64,000 nucleotides of DNA from the NCBI GenBank assembly GCA_005765155.1, contig VCCP01000008.1, forward strand, positions 186,001 through 250,000, read 5' to 3'. Position numbers and translations under genes: made by a program. Shown here one piece after another: positions 28,361 to 40,811 of the stretch; positions within the stretch are counted from its first letter, which is position 1; every line of letters begins with the position of its first letter. Below the pieces are notes generated by a model. That model was not told the DNA's origin, did no database searches, and was given only the letters and a program-made list of their open reading frames with translations. This DNA is from Zelopaecilomyces penicillatus (Eukaryota; Ascomycota; Sordariomycetes; Hypocreales; Pseudodiploosporaceae).

Positions 28361-28778
28361 TATTAAAATAAGTGGGTTTTTTTATATATAGTAGCCTAAT
28401 CTGCTATAATCTAGCAGCTTAATCTGTTATAGCCTAGCAGCTAGATCTATATAGCCTAGTAAGCTAAGCTTATATAACCCTTATAGCTTAATCTATAAAA
28501 AGATAAACTAATACTTACTTTCTATTTTAGTATTTAAAATACCTAATAATTTTAAATAGTTATTTAGAATATCTTAAATAATTCTAAATTATCTTAGAAT
28601 TAAATAGATATAAAAGATAAAAGGATTCTTAATTATATTCTTCTTCTTTTCTATATTAGTAATATAATCACTTCTTTTTTCTTTTCTTTAGAATTCACTC
28701 TAGATAACTATTCGCTGCCTTTCTTCTACTACTATCACTACTAGCTTTAGTTATAACCATATACTGCAAATTATAATA
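28361..28778 (+). repeat. Copia B 3' LTR, mosaic
   Basis: 418 bp. Its first part matches the short LTR subtype of copia A and of its own 5' LTR. Its last roughly 90 bp (TTTAGAATTCACTCTAGATA to ACTGCAAATTATAATA) match instead the long subtype at 39664-40623 and 39927-40401, and are much less RIP-mutated. The two LTRs of one element normally start out identical, so this is a mosaic. Confidence 0.75.
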
Positions 28779-31700
28779 AATATATATATATATTATTTAA
28801 AAAAGAAATAAATATACTTTTAAATTAAATAATATTATTTAAGAATACTTATTTATTTAGCCTTTAAAATTAAACCTTTTAAAAGAATCTTATTTATAAT
28901 TATTATTTATATATAATTATAAAAAATATATAATAATTCCTTATTAAAGTTAAGATATAAGAATAAATAATAGATTATATAATAAATATATATAAAGTAT
29001 TAGTTTATAAAGATTAATTCTAGCTTTTAAACTAGAAATCCTTTATGATTATAATTATTTAAAGGATTTATAATTTCTTTTTAATAAAATATTTAAAATA
29101 AAAATAAATATTTAAATTCCTTTATTATAATTATTATTAAGATAATATATTATAATTAATTTATTAATTTATATATAATTATTTAATATATTAAAATAGT
29201 TATCTTTTTTAATAATAATATTAAGGATTATTTTAATTATTATTTATTATAAATAAATATTAAATATAAATATTTATTAATTTTATAATAAGGCTTTTAA
29301 AATAAAATAATATATTAAATTTTTTATAATTATTATAAATTATTTATTAAGATATATTTAATTAATAATAATAATATTTATAATTATTAAGATATATATT
29401 AAATAATTCTAGGATATATAATAATACTTTTATATATTCTTAAAAAAGATAATTATAAATAAAAATTTAAATTAATTAAATTATTTTTAAATTATATTAT
29501 ATAAATTAATTAAAATAAAATAACTATTATTTATTATATATTATTTATAAATAAATAATAATATAGAATATATAAATTAGAATATCTAAGCTATTTTTTA
29601 AATAATTATATATATTTTATAATTTAATTAAATTAATTATCTTTAACTTTATTAATTAAATATTTAATAATAAAGAATTCTTAATATTTAATATAATATT
29701 AAATAAATTATTAAATATATTTAAGATTAGTTTAATATAATAAAAGCTATATTTAAATAAAAATAAAATATTATTAATTAAATAAATAACTATATTTTTT
29801 AATTATTTTTAATTTAAAGTTAATTTTATATAAATAACTATTATTTATATATAATAATAGATTTAAAAGATTATAAATAATTTTTAATATCTAATAAAAT
29901 ATTTTCTTTTTAAATATAATATATAGTTTTCTTTATATAATATTAAAATAAATTATTTAAATTAAAAAATAGATTAATTATATATTAAATATAATATAAT
30001 TATTATCCTTATATATTTTAATAATAATACTAAATATATTAAAGGAAATCTGTTTAATCTTTTATATTAATCTAATAAAATAAATATTAAATAATTTACT
30101 TTTATCTTAATAAATAATAAATAATAAATTAAATCTTTTTTAAATATTAAATAATAATAATAAGGATATTATATAAAATAAAAATAAAAAGTATTTTAAT
30201 AAAAAAAATAAAAAAAAGCTAAAAATAATAAATATTTATAAAATAAATAGAATAAGATAATTCTATATAAAAATTATTAAAAAAAGATTAAATAATTTTA
30301 AAATAAAATAAAATAATATTTATTATTTTAATAATATTATATTATAATTATATTAAATTAAGATATTATTATTAAATATTATATATTTATAATAATAAAA
30401 ATAAAAATAAAAATAAAAATTTATATTCTTTATTATTATTTAAAAATAAAATCTAATAATATATTAAGCTTATTTTAAGCCTATTAAATATCCTTTTTTA
30501 TTTAAAATTTCAATTTTAATTTTATCTTATCTTAATTAATATTATTTATATATTAAAAATATTTTTAAAATAAATTAAATAAAAAGATATTATTATTATT
30601 AAATAATTGATAATAAATATTATTTATAAAAAACTTAATAAAATAGATATTAATAAATAATAATATAATATCCTAGGATTAATATATTTTGAAAATAAAA
30701 AGATTTATTCTTATTAAGGATTTATATAAAGAATATAATAAAAATATAAAAGTACTTTATAAATATATCTTAAATAATATTAAAGCTATAAATAATATAA
30801 TAAAGCTAGTATTATTAATATTATTTATAATTATTATAAAGATAAAAAAGAGATTAATAATAATAATTATATAATAATTAAAATTAAATTAAAATTAAAT
30901 TAAGATTTTTTCTTTTTTATTATTTTATTTATTATTAAGCTTATCTCTCTCTTTTTATATATAAATTATATCTTTTATTTTAATTAATATTTTTATTTTA
31001 AAATTAATAAAGATTATTTTAAATATTAAATATTTAAAAGAGATTTATATAAATATAAAAGATTAAAATATATATCTTATTTTATTATTATATAAAATAA
31101 TATAAATTAAATCTAAATAAAAGTATAATAAAGATAATATAATAAGATATTATATTTAAGATATTTTAATTTAAAATTATATAAAAATCCTTAAAAATTA
31201 AAAAGCTAATATTATGGAATTATTATAATAAAATAAAGATATTAATAATATTTAAGATAAAAATATATATATATATATATATTTATAAATATTTATAAAT
31301 ATTATAGATTTTATTTTAATAGTCTTTAAAATATATCTTTAATCTTTTATTTAGGTTTATTATTTTTAAATAAAAATAATTTATTTTATTATAATATTAA
31401 AAGCCTTAATTATTAGTTTAATTATAATATAATTATTATATATTATATAAATATATAATATTATAAATATATTATAATATATTATTTTTTAATATAATAT
31501 AGTTTTTATAATTATAAAAAGAATATACTTTATAATATAATATATAAATATAATTAAAAAAGAATATTATAGTTTTTATAATTATTTATATATAATTATT
31601 TAATATAAAAAAAAATTAATTTAATGTTTTTAAAAAATATAATTAATTTTTTATTAAAATTATTAAAAATAATATAATTATTATTAATCTTTTTTTTTAA

Positions 31701-32316
31701 AAAAAAAGTATATATAATTAATTAAAAGCTAAATAAAGAATATAATATATATTTTTAAAAGCTATATTATTTAAATTTATATTTATATTAAATATATTAT
31801 AATTTAAGAAAAGATTAAAAAAATTATTATTCTTAAATTATAAAAGTATAATATTTATTATCTTTATTATTAATAATAAAAGATATAATAAAAATCTAGA
31901 TATTTTATTATTATATATAAGAAAAAGAATAGGATTTAAAATAAAGATATAAAGAAAATTATTTAAATAATAATACTTTTAATAAAGAAAATAAATAAGA
32001 ATATAAAATATATAAAAAAATAATTTAAAAAAAATTTTAAATTTTAAATTAAATTATTAAAATAATATATATTATATTTATTTTATATTTTTATTATTTA
32101 ATAATTAAATAAGATTAAAGCTTTTATTAAAGAATAAATAAAATACTATAAGCTTAAGCTTAAAAGCTTAAGCCTTAAATATAAAGATAAGATAGGCTTA
32201 AATTAAGCTTTATTAATATAAAAAAAATTTTAAAATAAAGATTTCTTTTTTTCTTTAAGTTTATTAATATTATTTTTAATATTTATTTATAATAGTTATA
32301 AGGCTAGCTTATTATA
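28779..32316 (+). mobile_element. Degraded repeat X, left copy
   Basis: About 3.5 kb of strongly AT-rich DNA. It aligns in reverse complement with 60699 to the window end; for example 32140-32316 matches 60699-60880 and 30400-31000 matches about 62100-62600. The right end is sharp (GCTTATTATA at 32316), the left end is unclear. It contains a chance 61-codon frame (30689-30874) of Ile/Lys/Asn-rich low complexity. I could not read any RT, integrase or transposase motif with confidence, so the class is unknown; an LTR element is likely because an end fragment also exists alone at 11205-11390. Confidence 0.6.
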
Positions 32317-33294
32317 ATAATTAAACTATATATTTTTAAAAAATTATATATTTAAATTAAATTAAAAATTATATAAAACTTTATATTAAAAAATTAATAA
32401 TATTAAAAATTAATTATATTATTAAATATATAATATTAAGAGATTTTTTTTAAAAATCCTTTAAAAAATCTTTTTATAAATAAATTTAAATTAAATTAAT
32501 ATATAATATATATAATATAAAAATATAATAAAAAATAAAAAAAGATTTATAATAAACTATATATTAATAATTAATCTTTTATAATAAAAATAACATATAA
32601 ATATTAATACTTATATTTATATTTATATCTTTTTTTAAAAGTTAATATATACCTAGAGCACTACTCCTAAGAGTAAGCAAAGCTTCTAATAAGATCGACC
32701 AATTACCAGTTAGTATTTTACTATAGCTAGTGATTATAATAACTTTATAATCTTAAATATCCTGTAAGGGGAGCAAATCTGGAAGCTACGCCTCGCGGAA
32801 AGTTAATACCTTCCACAAAGCTGCTTCACAGCGTTGGTTGACTAGGTCCCGAATGGCGCTGCACGTTAGCTGCGTGTCGTTGTAACCAAGACTCAACGGC
32901 AAGCTTTCAGTCTCGCTGAATAATTTATGTAAAATGTGAGTGAAGATGTTCTTAATTCAACTGCCGAACTCTGGAACAACTGGCTTGCCTATACAGACAT
33001 GGATAGAATAGAATCGGATATAGAAAACAGATATATTCGGTGAAGGGCTACATCGCCGACAAATGCATATAAAGATCCCATGCAGCCACCCCTTCGCCAT
33101 CCAACTTCCTGACGACGCCCTCCCCCCGCCAACTGCGTCTAGAAAAGTTTCATAACCCATACCCAAAATGCTTTTTGTTTAACATATGTTTCGCCTTGTT
33201 TGCTCTTACACGTGTATGCGTTCAGTGCAATCGCATCACCAAGCTGTGGAGACATACGGCCTCATGAAGTGGTCACAATGACAACTGAGAGCGT
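32317..33294. other. Transition from AT block to gene island; CLU1 3' flank
   Basis: The sequence is AT-rich to about 32640, moderately AT-rich to about 32760, and normal from there on. Several short frames appear but none resembles a known protein. It should contain the CLU1 3' UTR. I see no RNA gene. Confidence 0.6.
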
Positions 33295-36200
33295 CTAAAG
33301 CGCTTTTGCGCCTCCTCTTCGCTTTGGGTTTTCACGCCCAGTTCGCTTCTTTGCACCTCCATTCGACTTTAGGTCGTTGCCTTCGATAAACTTGATCAGT
33401 TCATCGATGCTGCGAGAATCGATTTGCGACGTCGTCCCCATCCTCTGGGGTGCCCCTGTTACTTCTTCTGCAGACGCTGCAGGGAAACGTATGCCTGAGC
33501 GAATGCGCCTGGCTTGAACATCCTTGGCGTGCTTAGCTATCGACACAGCGTTTTGTGTAAGTTGTTCAAGCCAACTCTCAGCCTCCTTTGTATTCTTGTC
33601 ATCCGGGCCAAGTTCGTTGAGAAAGATATTGAATGATTCCCGCATTCGGTTGACAGCTGCTTTAGAGTCATGATCCAGCGCGAGTGCCTGGGCCAACTGA
33701 AACAATAATGTTGCTGAGTTGACAGACTGTTTCCCGAATGCAGTTTCGCAGACGCGCAGGGATTCCTCAAACCAAAGCCTTGACTCATGATATGCTTTGA
33801 CATGTTGGAGCATCACTGCTGCGTTGTTAATCGTTGTGATGGAATCAGGATGGCCAGGTCCGTATATAATCTTCCACAGCTTTAGCGCATGTTTAGAATA
33901 GGCCAGTGCTGCTTTGCTATCGCCAATTTGATGCAGGAAGAGACTCAGATTCAAGTAGTTGAGCAAAGTCTCGGCCGAATCCACACCCACGGTTCGCTCA
34001 GCGACTATAATTGCCTTTCTGGCCAGTTCAACAGCAGCATCTTTATCATCTAGTTGGTAGTACAACATGGACAAGCTGTTGTATACCCGTGCCACTTCGG
34101 GATGAAGAATTCCATAGATCTGTTCGTGCAACGACAAAGACTCAAGCAGGAGTTCTTGACCGAGCTTTTTTTGACCCTGCAGAATGGACAGACGCCCTGC
34201 TTCAAGGGCCTCTTCTGCCAGAGCGCTTCGTGGGCTGGAATGCTTAATGACAGGAACAACATCCAGAATGTCATCTGATGTAAAGGTGCAAGGAACACCG
34301 ATTGGCGCTGGCAACGCTGGCGAGGCATCTCGTGCCTTCTTCTTTTTCTTCTTAGACTCCCCATTGACCTGACCGTTCGCTTGAATGTGATTGGTCTCAC
34401 TGGATGGCTGATCCCCGGACTCGGCAAGTCTCTCAAACAAATAGTCTTTGGCCTGGATTTGAATTCCCAGCATTAGGCAGATTGCCCGCAGGAGCTGTGT
34501 AGGCAGCACTTGGTTTGACCACTGCTCATCCAATTGATATTTAAAGCGTACCAACACCTGTTGTGCAATGCTGGCATGAAGACTTTCAGGTGTGACAGAT
34601 TCGAAGCTGAGGTCGCCGTCGTGATACAAGGCCCGTAGAGAGGGATCAATTTCGGCGACAGGCTCAGCATTAAGCCGATAGCCAAGAAGGCAATTGAATA
34701 GATGAGCTATGCAGGGAGTCAAGAGGGGGACGGGGATAGAGCGCAGATACAGGGCAGCTACATGCTTGAACGCACGGGCCACCATGTCCTGAATGCAAAT
34801 CCCCCGGAGACAATGTAACCTTCTATCAGTAGAGAGTGTCGCTATCTTGCCAAGATACCTGACGTTGATACCACGCTTGTGCAACAAGCGACTGAGTGAC
34901 TGGCCATCCATTGGGAAACTTACATCAGAATCAGATAGCTCACGCAAAAGATCGGGGATAACCTGAGCGCGTAGATATTGACTAGCCTCCCGCACTTGTC
35001 GCTCATCCGATTCGAGCTCTTCCTTCTCTTCATCTGATTGGGCAAGCTGTCCGCTGAATGCATCGGGATTCAATGAGAAACGAAAATCGGAGAGGTTCGG
35101 TAACTTTTGGATTGGAGCATTCTCCCCGTATTTCCCGTTAGGATCATCTCCCTCTATCGCCGGCTCATCCTTCTTCAGTTGCGCATGCCGAGCTAGCTCT
35201 TCGTCAACCCATTCTTTCATACGGTACCGACCAAACGCGTCGACTAGTTCAGGTCGCAGGACGGTCATGCGATGAGGGTAATCTTTGACTCCTTCCTCCT
35301 CCAACCAGGCAATGTCAAAAGGGGTAATCCTGTAGAGATCAAGGATGTACTTGCGACCATCCGTTCCCATGAGCCCCTTTGTTTCCACACTTGCCTCTAG
35401 GTCAAACCTTTTGCCTTCTTTGTCCCAGACCGGATGTTGCTTAACCTTGAGTGCTTTGGAGAGTTGTGCGAAGGCAGGTGCAAAGCGTTCATCGGCAGCA
35501 ACGATATCTTTACCATCAACAGCTCCATAGTCGATTTGGTTTTCGCCAGGATCACGTTGTTTGAAAATTCCTGGTACGATGCTCTGACCAACTATACGCT
35601 TCCCCATATAATCCACAACGACAGTAGCTGGGGTAAAAAGTCCATCGATATCAAGCTGATTAACAAGTTTAACTCCAGCAACGTCTTTGCCGGTTGCAAC
35701 CCTTGCAGCCTCATCACCGCCCTCTGATGTAAATGTGCCGACACCATCAGCCCCAAAAGAGAAAAAAATATTGTTGTAAACAAAGATCTGAGCGTCCCGA
35801 CATTCAGTTGGGTTGAGAGGGGCAATGTCACCTCGTGATACCATGACAGCTCCCTTGGTTGCAGCGTCATTATAATCAGCAAAAAGCTTCGACAACAACC
35901 GCTCACGGAAGACCCTGTCTTGCACAGTATCCTTTGGCAGCTCCTTTGCAGACTGAAGTTCTTCGTTCCAGTCACGCAGAGTATCGGTGTTGTCAACTCC
36001 AGCAAGCAAATATGTTTCTTGGGGCCTTGTGATATCAGCTGTGTGGGCACAGAGGATCGAGTTAGGGGAGGGTACAGCCCACGGCGCTGATGGAATAGCA
36101 TTGGTGATTTGAAAAGTAGCTAGTGGGTCTCGTTGGTTATTGTGCTCCTGAAGCTTCAGGAACTGGTCAGAGAAGGAGGGAGAGACGAGATTGATGAGCT

Positions 36201-37186
36201 CCAGCAGTGAATGTGAGGACTGGCCCTTTGGCGCAGGTCGGGGAAACGGATCAAATTTGGCATTTGAGGATTTATTGATGAAGAAACCGGAGACATGGGA
36301 AGTAACCTGAAACTGCTCGCCTTCGATAGTCGAGATGATGATGTAGAGCAAATGACCTCTTTGTTGAAGATGGGGAGGTGGTGGGTTCCACGACGAAAGA
36401 GCCACTGACTTCACTGTCTTAGGGGACGGCTCAAAAGGCTCTGGAAGCAGGTTAGAAAGCGAGGGCTCAGCCTGAAAATCATAGTCCTTCATAGGCACTA
36501 GATTTTGATCCTCCTTGGTTTCGGCTTGTACTGCCCTGGTAACAGATTCGAAGAGGGATAAGCCCGGGAGTACGCCATGTGCAGCGTCGGAGCGGTTTCC
36601 AGCTGCGCCAATAAGCTCTCTGATTCTGACAAGATGAATACGAGCTTCCTTCTCAGTGTAAGGGTCCTCCACCAGATAGAACTCTGGCTCTGTACCGAGA
36701 TCGGGAATTTCAATAAGAGGTATAAAGTCGTTGATCTTCTCTCCACGGTACTCGAGATGGAAACACGTGTAGCGAAACGCAGGTGGCAAGTCGATGATGG
36801 ACTGGCGGACCTCGTGCACTTGTTCCTGGGTTGAAACCTAGTGACTTGCATCAGCACAAGTTTTTGAGGTGGAGATGAGTAGTTTAGCTAACCATTATTT
36901 GCATCTTATCGGACTTGGTGTCGGGTAGAATTATGGTCAGGTTGATAATGGCTGAAATGGGTTGAGATTAGATGATCTTGAAATGAAAAGCGAAGGAAAC
37001 ATACACTCTGTCCCAGCGTCCTCATCGGCCTCCATGTCAATCTCTGGTGCATCTACGACAACAGCTTTTGAATCATCAGCGGCATTGGCTGGAATGTCGG
37101 CATACAGTTAGTGATTCGTCAATGTAGAGGAAGCAGGTGCCCATACCTGAAGCCGAAGCGGGAGGGGGACGAGCTTCGGCAGCCAT
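33295..37186 (-). CDS. CLU1: Clustered mitochondria protein (CLU1/TIF31)
   Basis: Exons on the minus strand: 37186-37147, 37088-37005, 36951-36893, 36837-33295. This gives 1241 residues, the normal size for fungal CLU1. All three introns have GT-AG ends (donors GTATGG, GTATGT, GTTAGC); intron 1 has a CTAAC branch site. Exon 3 is only 59 nt. The start has ACA before ATG and begins MAAEARPPP. After a CLU N-terminal (ubiquitin-like) region at about 45-130 comes the CLU domain (about 350-590: RDWNEEL, RDTVQDRVFRERL-like, FYVYNNIFFSFG-like segments), then a lysine run near 895 and TPR-like repeats (about 925-1150). The C terminus has the conserved SRSIDELIKFIEG. Family role: cytosolic RNA-binding protein needed for normal mitochondrial distribution; also found associated with eIF3 in yeast. 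No break seen. Confidence 0.95.
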
Positions 37187-38119
37187 TGTCGAACAACAGT
37201 GAGGATAGTACAGTTAGATTAAAGGAAGATAGGAAGAATACAGAAACAGTAGTCATTAGGCAACCGCCAGTGACTGGGAATTCTAGTTGGGACTGGTTTG
37301 AAGAAGACAATATTTTAACAGCATCGAAGAGGAAAAAACCGGACAAATGCTCTGTCCCTTACGGCATTGCTACAGTAGCTCGTAGCTACCTGTCTACATG
37401 CCCATTACCTTATTTGTCAGTTACCCGTCCAGGTGGGCCCTAGTATATTTTAGGTATTTAATAATTATTGACTAGGATATTCTTAGCCCGAAGACACGCT
37501 AGCTTCATTCGGAAATAAAGTAAACAATTGAAATCCGGAATCATGTCATTGGTTGTCAGAGGACTGTCCGTCTAGTTGTTGATGATGAATAGTTTCGAAA
37601 AGCCATCCTATCTCGTATGCTTGGTGGTTAATTGTACGAATGCAATGTGTGTCTTGCGGATCGTCCACCTTTTTATTATTTTCCCCGTTTTTCTTCCTTG
37701 TTTTTAAGAGGAGACTTTGCAGAACTAAATGAGGCCGAGGATAAAAGAACAAATGGTAAGCATGCCATCTTGTTGCTGCAATCAAGACCATGATGGCAGA
37801 TACTCTGTTTTCCAAGAGGATTGCAAGTAGTAGATCTAGGGCGATGCAATACTGTGGCTCTTCTCGGTATCTTCAAGAATTCAGCTAGCAGTGAGCAAAG
37901 TGTCAGAGCGCGTAACTAGTCGATAACCAGCCTAGGAATACGCTAACTGGCATACAAGATACGCATCCCCGAAGGCTGCAATGTTGATTGCATGTAACGG
38001 CGATTGAAGTTCACTGCTACTTACCTGACAGCTGTAGTCATCCCATACTAATCAATACCTGGAGGTTCCTGTCGTGACAGCTTATACCAGCTATTTTGAA
38101 CGTCTGCGAGAAATCAGCT
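37187..38119. promoter_or_regulatory. CLU1 upstream region
   Basis: About 930 bp between the CLU1 start and the terminal inverted repeat element. It should hold the CLU1 promoter. Frames of 60-110 codons exist on both strands but resemble nothing known, and one overlaps CLU1 exon 1 in antisense. No clear TATA box or other regulatory motif can be claimed. Confidence 0.45.
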
Positions 38120-38220
38120 ACTCGTGTCACGCCCCACTTTTCTGGTTCTCGTATTTGCTCGCACCACTAAAGGTGGTGCTTATTATAAATATAGCTATAT
38201 CACTAATATAGCCACTTTAA
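38120..38220 (+). repeat. Left terminal inverted repeat
   Basis: Begins ACTCGTGTCACGCCCCAC. It is more AT-biased than the right copy, most differences being C-to-T (for example CGTATTTG versus CGCATTTG). Confidence 0.75.
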
Positions 38221-39190
38221 TTAAAACCTAAGATATATTATTAATAAGAATATTATAAACTATATATAAATATAATAGCTATAATTTTATTATAATTTAA
38301 ATTATAATAATTAAATATTTAATTAATTAATAAGATATTATAATATAAATTAATAATATTTATATTATTAATAAAAAGATTATAAAGAATAATAATATTA
38401 TAATAATATTATATAAATTTATATAGATTTTAATTTTAAATATCTTTAATTTTTATATTAATTTTATAATATTTTTATTATAAATTATTTTAAAAATTAT
38501 AAAATATAATATTTATAATATTAAATATAATTATTTTAAAATTATATTATATAGTATATTTATATAATATATTTACATAATATAAGATATACTTATATTA
38601 GATTTTAAGGAGAGAGAGGTTATAAGGATATAGCACCCTCTATAATAAAAGGGGGGGGGAATAGTAATAGTATTACCAGCTATCTAATACCAGTTAAATA
38701 AGCAGTAAGGTAGTAGCAAGGATGATTTATTAGAAAATATTATATAAAAATATATCAGAGATATTAGATACTTAAGCATTATAAGGGTATAATTAATACC
38801 TCTAGCTTAAAGGGAGAGAGAGAAGAAAAAAAGACCTTATTTATTAAAATAGCTTAAAAAAGAAAAAGAAAAAGAAAAAAAAAAGATTTATATAATAAAA
38901 ATAATAAGAATATATAATAATAAAATTATAAGATTATTAATAATTATTAATAATATAAGAAAAAATAAAATTATTATAATAATATTTTAAAATAATAATA
39001 AATTATAAAATTATTAAAAATATATAAAAGAATAAAATCTTATAAAAATTAATAAAATCCTAAATTTAATAAATCTTAAAATAATTTTTATAATAAAGGA
39101 ATTAAAATAAATTAATTATATTTTATTAAAGATATAATATATATTAATCTAGTTTTAAGATTAGTTTTATTAATCTTTAATTCTTTATTA

Positions 39191-39290
39191 ATTATTAAAT
39201 ATATATTAATTATTAATTATTAAATATATATTAATTATTAATTATTAAATATATATTAATTATTAATTATTAAATATATATTAATTATTA
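39191..39290. repeat. 25-bp tandem repeat, 4 exact copies
   Basis: Four identical head-to-tail copies of a 25-bp AT-only unit beginning ATTATTAAATATATATTAAT, followed by divergent sequence. Exact identity in a RIP-degraded setting suggests recent expansion or conversion; an all-AT unit would also be immune to further RIP. Confidence 0.9.
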
Positions 39291-39663
39291 AATATAATAA
39301 TAAGATTTATTATATATAAAAAAGTAATAAATAATATTATAATAATATAAAAAGAAAATATTAATATAAAAAAAATAAGAATATTTTATTTAATTTTTCC
39401 TTTTTATTTATTAAATTAAAAGAAACTATATATTTTATAAAAAGTTTAATCTAAATATAAAAACTAGATTAATATAATTATAAGATTAATAATAATAATA
39501 ATATATTAGATTTTAATATATTTATTATATATATAATCTTTATATTTTAAATTATTTTATATAAAATATATATATTAATATTTATTATTAAAAATTTATC
39601 TTTTATAATAAAAACTTTATAAAATAAAATATATAAATTATAAATTATTTTTAAAAATATTTA

Positions 39664-40623
39664 TATTAAAATAAGTGGGTTTTTTCTTATATAACAGCCT
39701 AATCTATTATAGCCTAGCAGCTAGACCTACTATAAGCTTAATAACCAGACCTGCTATAGTTTAGCAGCTAGACCTACTACCCTACAGCAGCCAGACCTGC
39801 TATAAGACCTAAGACCCCCTTTAACAGTCTAACCTGCTAAGGGCTAGATTAGTTACTTAAGGGCTTATCCCTTAAAAACCCCTTTTTTCCTTATATTTAA
39901 AATACTTAAAAATCTAAATAAAGAATTATTGCAATTTGCAGTATAAAGTTATAACTAAAGCTAGTAGCGATAGCAGTGGAAGAAAGGCAGCGAATAGTTA
40001 TCCAGAGTGAAGTCTATAGAAAAGAAGAAAGAAGTGATTGAATTGCCGATAGAGAAAGAAAGCAGGATTCAACTAGGAATCCAGCTATCTTATATATCTA
40101 AATAATACTAGGATTATTTGGAATTATTTAAGAATTCCAAATAATATTTCTTTAGATTTCTAAGCATTCCAAATAATAAGAAAGGGAGGGGTATAAGGGA
40201 TAAGCCCTTATTTTACTAGTCTAGCCTGATATAGCAGGTCAGGCTGCACGGGCTTTTTAGGTCTTATAGCAGGTCAGGCTGCTACCTTATAGCAGGTCTG
40301 GCTGCTAGGGCTATAGCAGGTTTAGCTGCTAAGCTATAGTAGGTCTAGCTACTAATCTTATAACAGGTCAGGCTGTTATATAAAACCCGCCTATTTTAAC
40401 AAGAATTATTTAAAATCCTAAAGAAATTCTAAATAATCCTAGTATTATTTAGATATATAAGATAACTAGATTCCTAGTTAATTCTATTGTTTTTTCTATA
40501 TTAATAATATAATTATTTTTTTCTTTTTTTCTTTAGAATTCACTTTAGATAATTATTTATTACCTTTCTTTTATTACTATTACTACTAGCTTTAATTATA
40601 ATTATATATTATAAATTATAATA
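39664..40623 (+). repeat. Solo copia LTR (long subtype), split by a nested LTR
   Basis: Starts TATTAAAATAAGTGGG and ends ATTATAATA, flanked by the 5-bp TSD ATTTA (39659-39663 and 40624-40628). Removing the nested LTR (39927-40401) and one TSD copy leaves 480 bp. It contains several AGCAG...CTGCT motif copies at about 39690-39840. Confidence 0.9.
39927..40401 (-). repeat. Nested solo copia LTR, least degraded copy
   Basis: 475 bp, minus orientation, inserted in the LTR above, with TSD AGAAT (39922-39926 and 40402-40406). On the minus strand it runs from TGTTAAAATAGGCGGG to GCAAATTGCAATA. It retains more G and C (for example CACGGGC, GCCGATAG) than all other copies, so it is probably the youngest LTR in the window. 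Confidence 0.9.
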
Positions 40624-40811
40624 ATTTATAATAAAAATAATAGTTAATATATATTTATTAATAAATAATTAAATTAATTATATTATTTTTTAAAGATTTT
40701 AAAAGTATAATTTTATTTTATTTTAAATTAAAATAATAAAAGGATATTTTATATATATAAAACTATATAATTTTATATAAGAATTAATATATAATAATCT
40801 ATAGAGATTAT

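Larger units (their letters stand above)
22547..28778 (+). mobile_element. Copia retrotransposon B, full-length, mismatched flanks
   Basis: A 6.2-kb plus-strand copia element with a 417-bp 5' LTR (22547-22963), a degraded primer site (22964-22974), pol, a purine tract (AAAGGGAG, 28353-28360) and a 418-bp 3' LTR (28361-28778). Unlike A, the flanking pentanucleotides differ: ATAGA on the left (22542-22546) and AATAT on the right (28779-28783). The LINE reading frame broken on the left does not resume on the right. This points to recombination with another copy, or to a deletion at the right edge. Confidence 0.85.

Noticed and set aside
22542..28783. Copia B as a simple insertion with matching target duplication
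   Set aside because: ATAGA and AATAT do not match, and the interrupted LINE does not continue on the right.
30689..30874. 61-codon open frame in the AT block
   Set aside because: Starts at TTG, is Ile/Lys/Asn-rich low complexity, and lies in decayed repeat X; chance frame in AT-rich DNA.
33537..36857. Many 60-170-codon frames inside CLU1 on both strands
   Set aside because: Shadows of the CLU1 coding sequence in other frames.
37111..37443. 110-codon plus-strand frame upstream of CLU1
   Set aside because: Antisense to CLU1 exon 1, no family resemblance; upstream region of CLU1.
37546..37876. Two overlapping minus-strand frames of 66-89 codons
   Set aside because: Different frames over the same DNA, no domain, no splice-supported extension.
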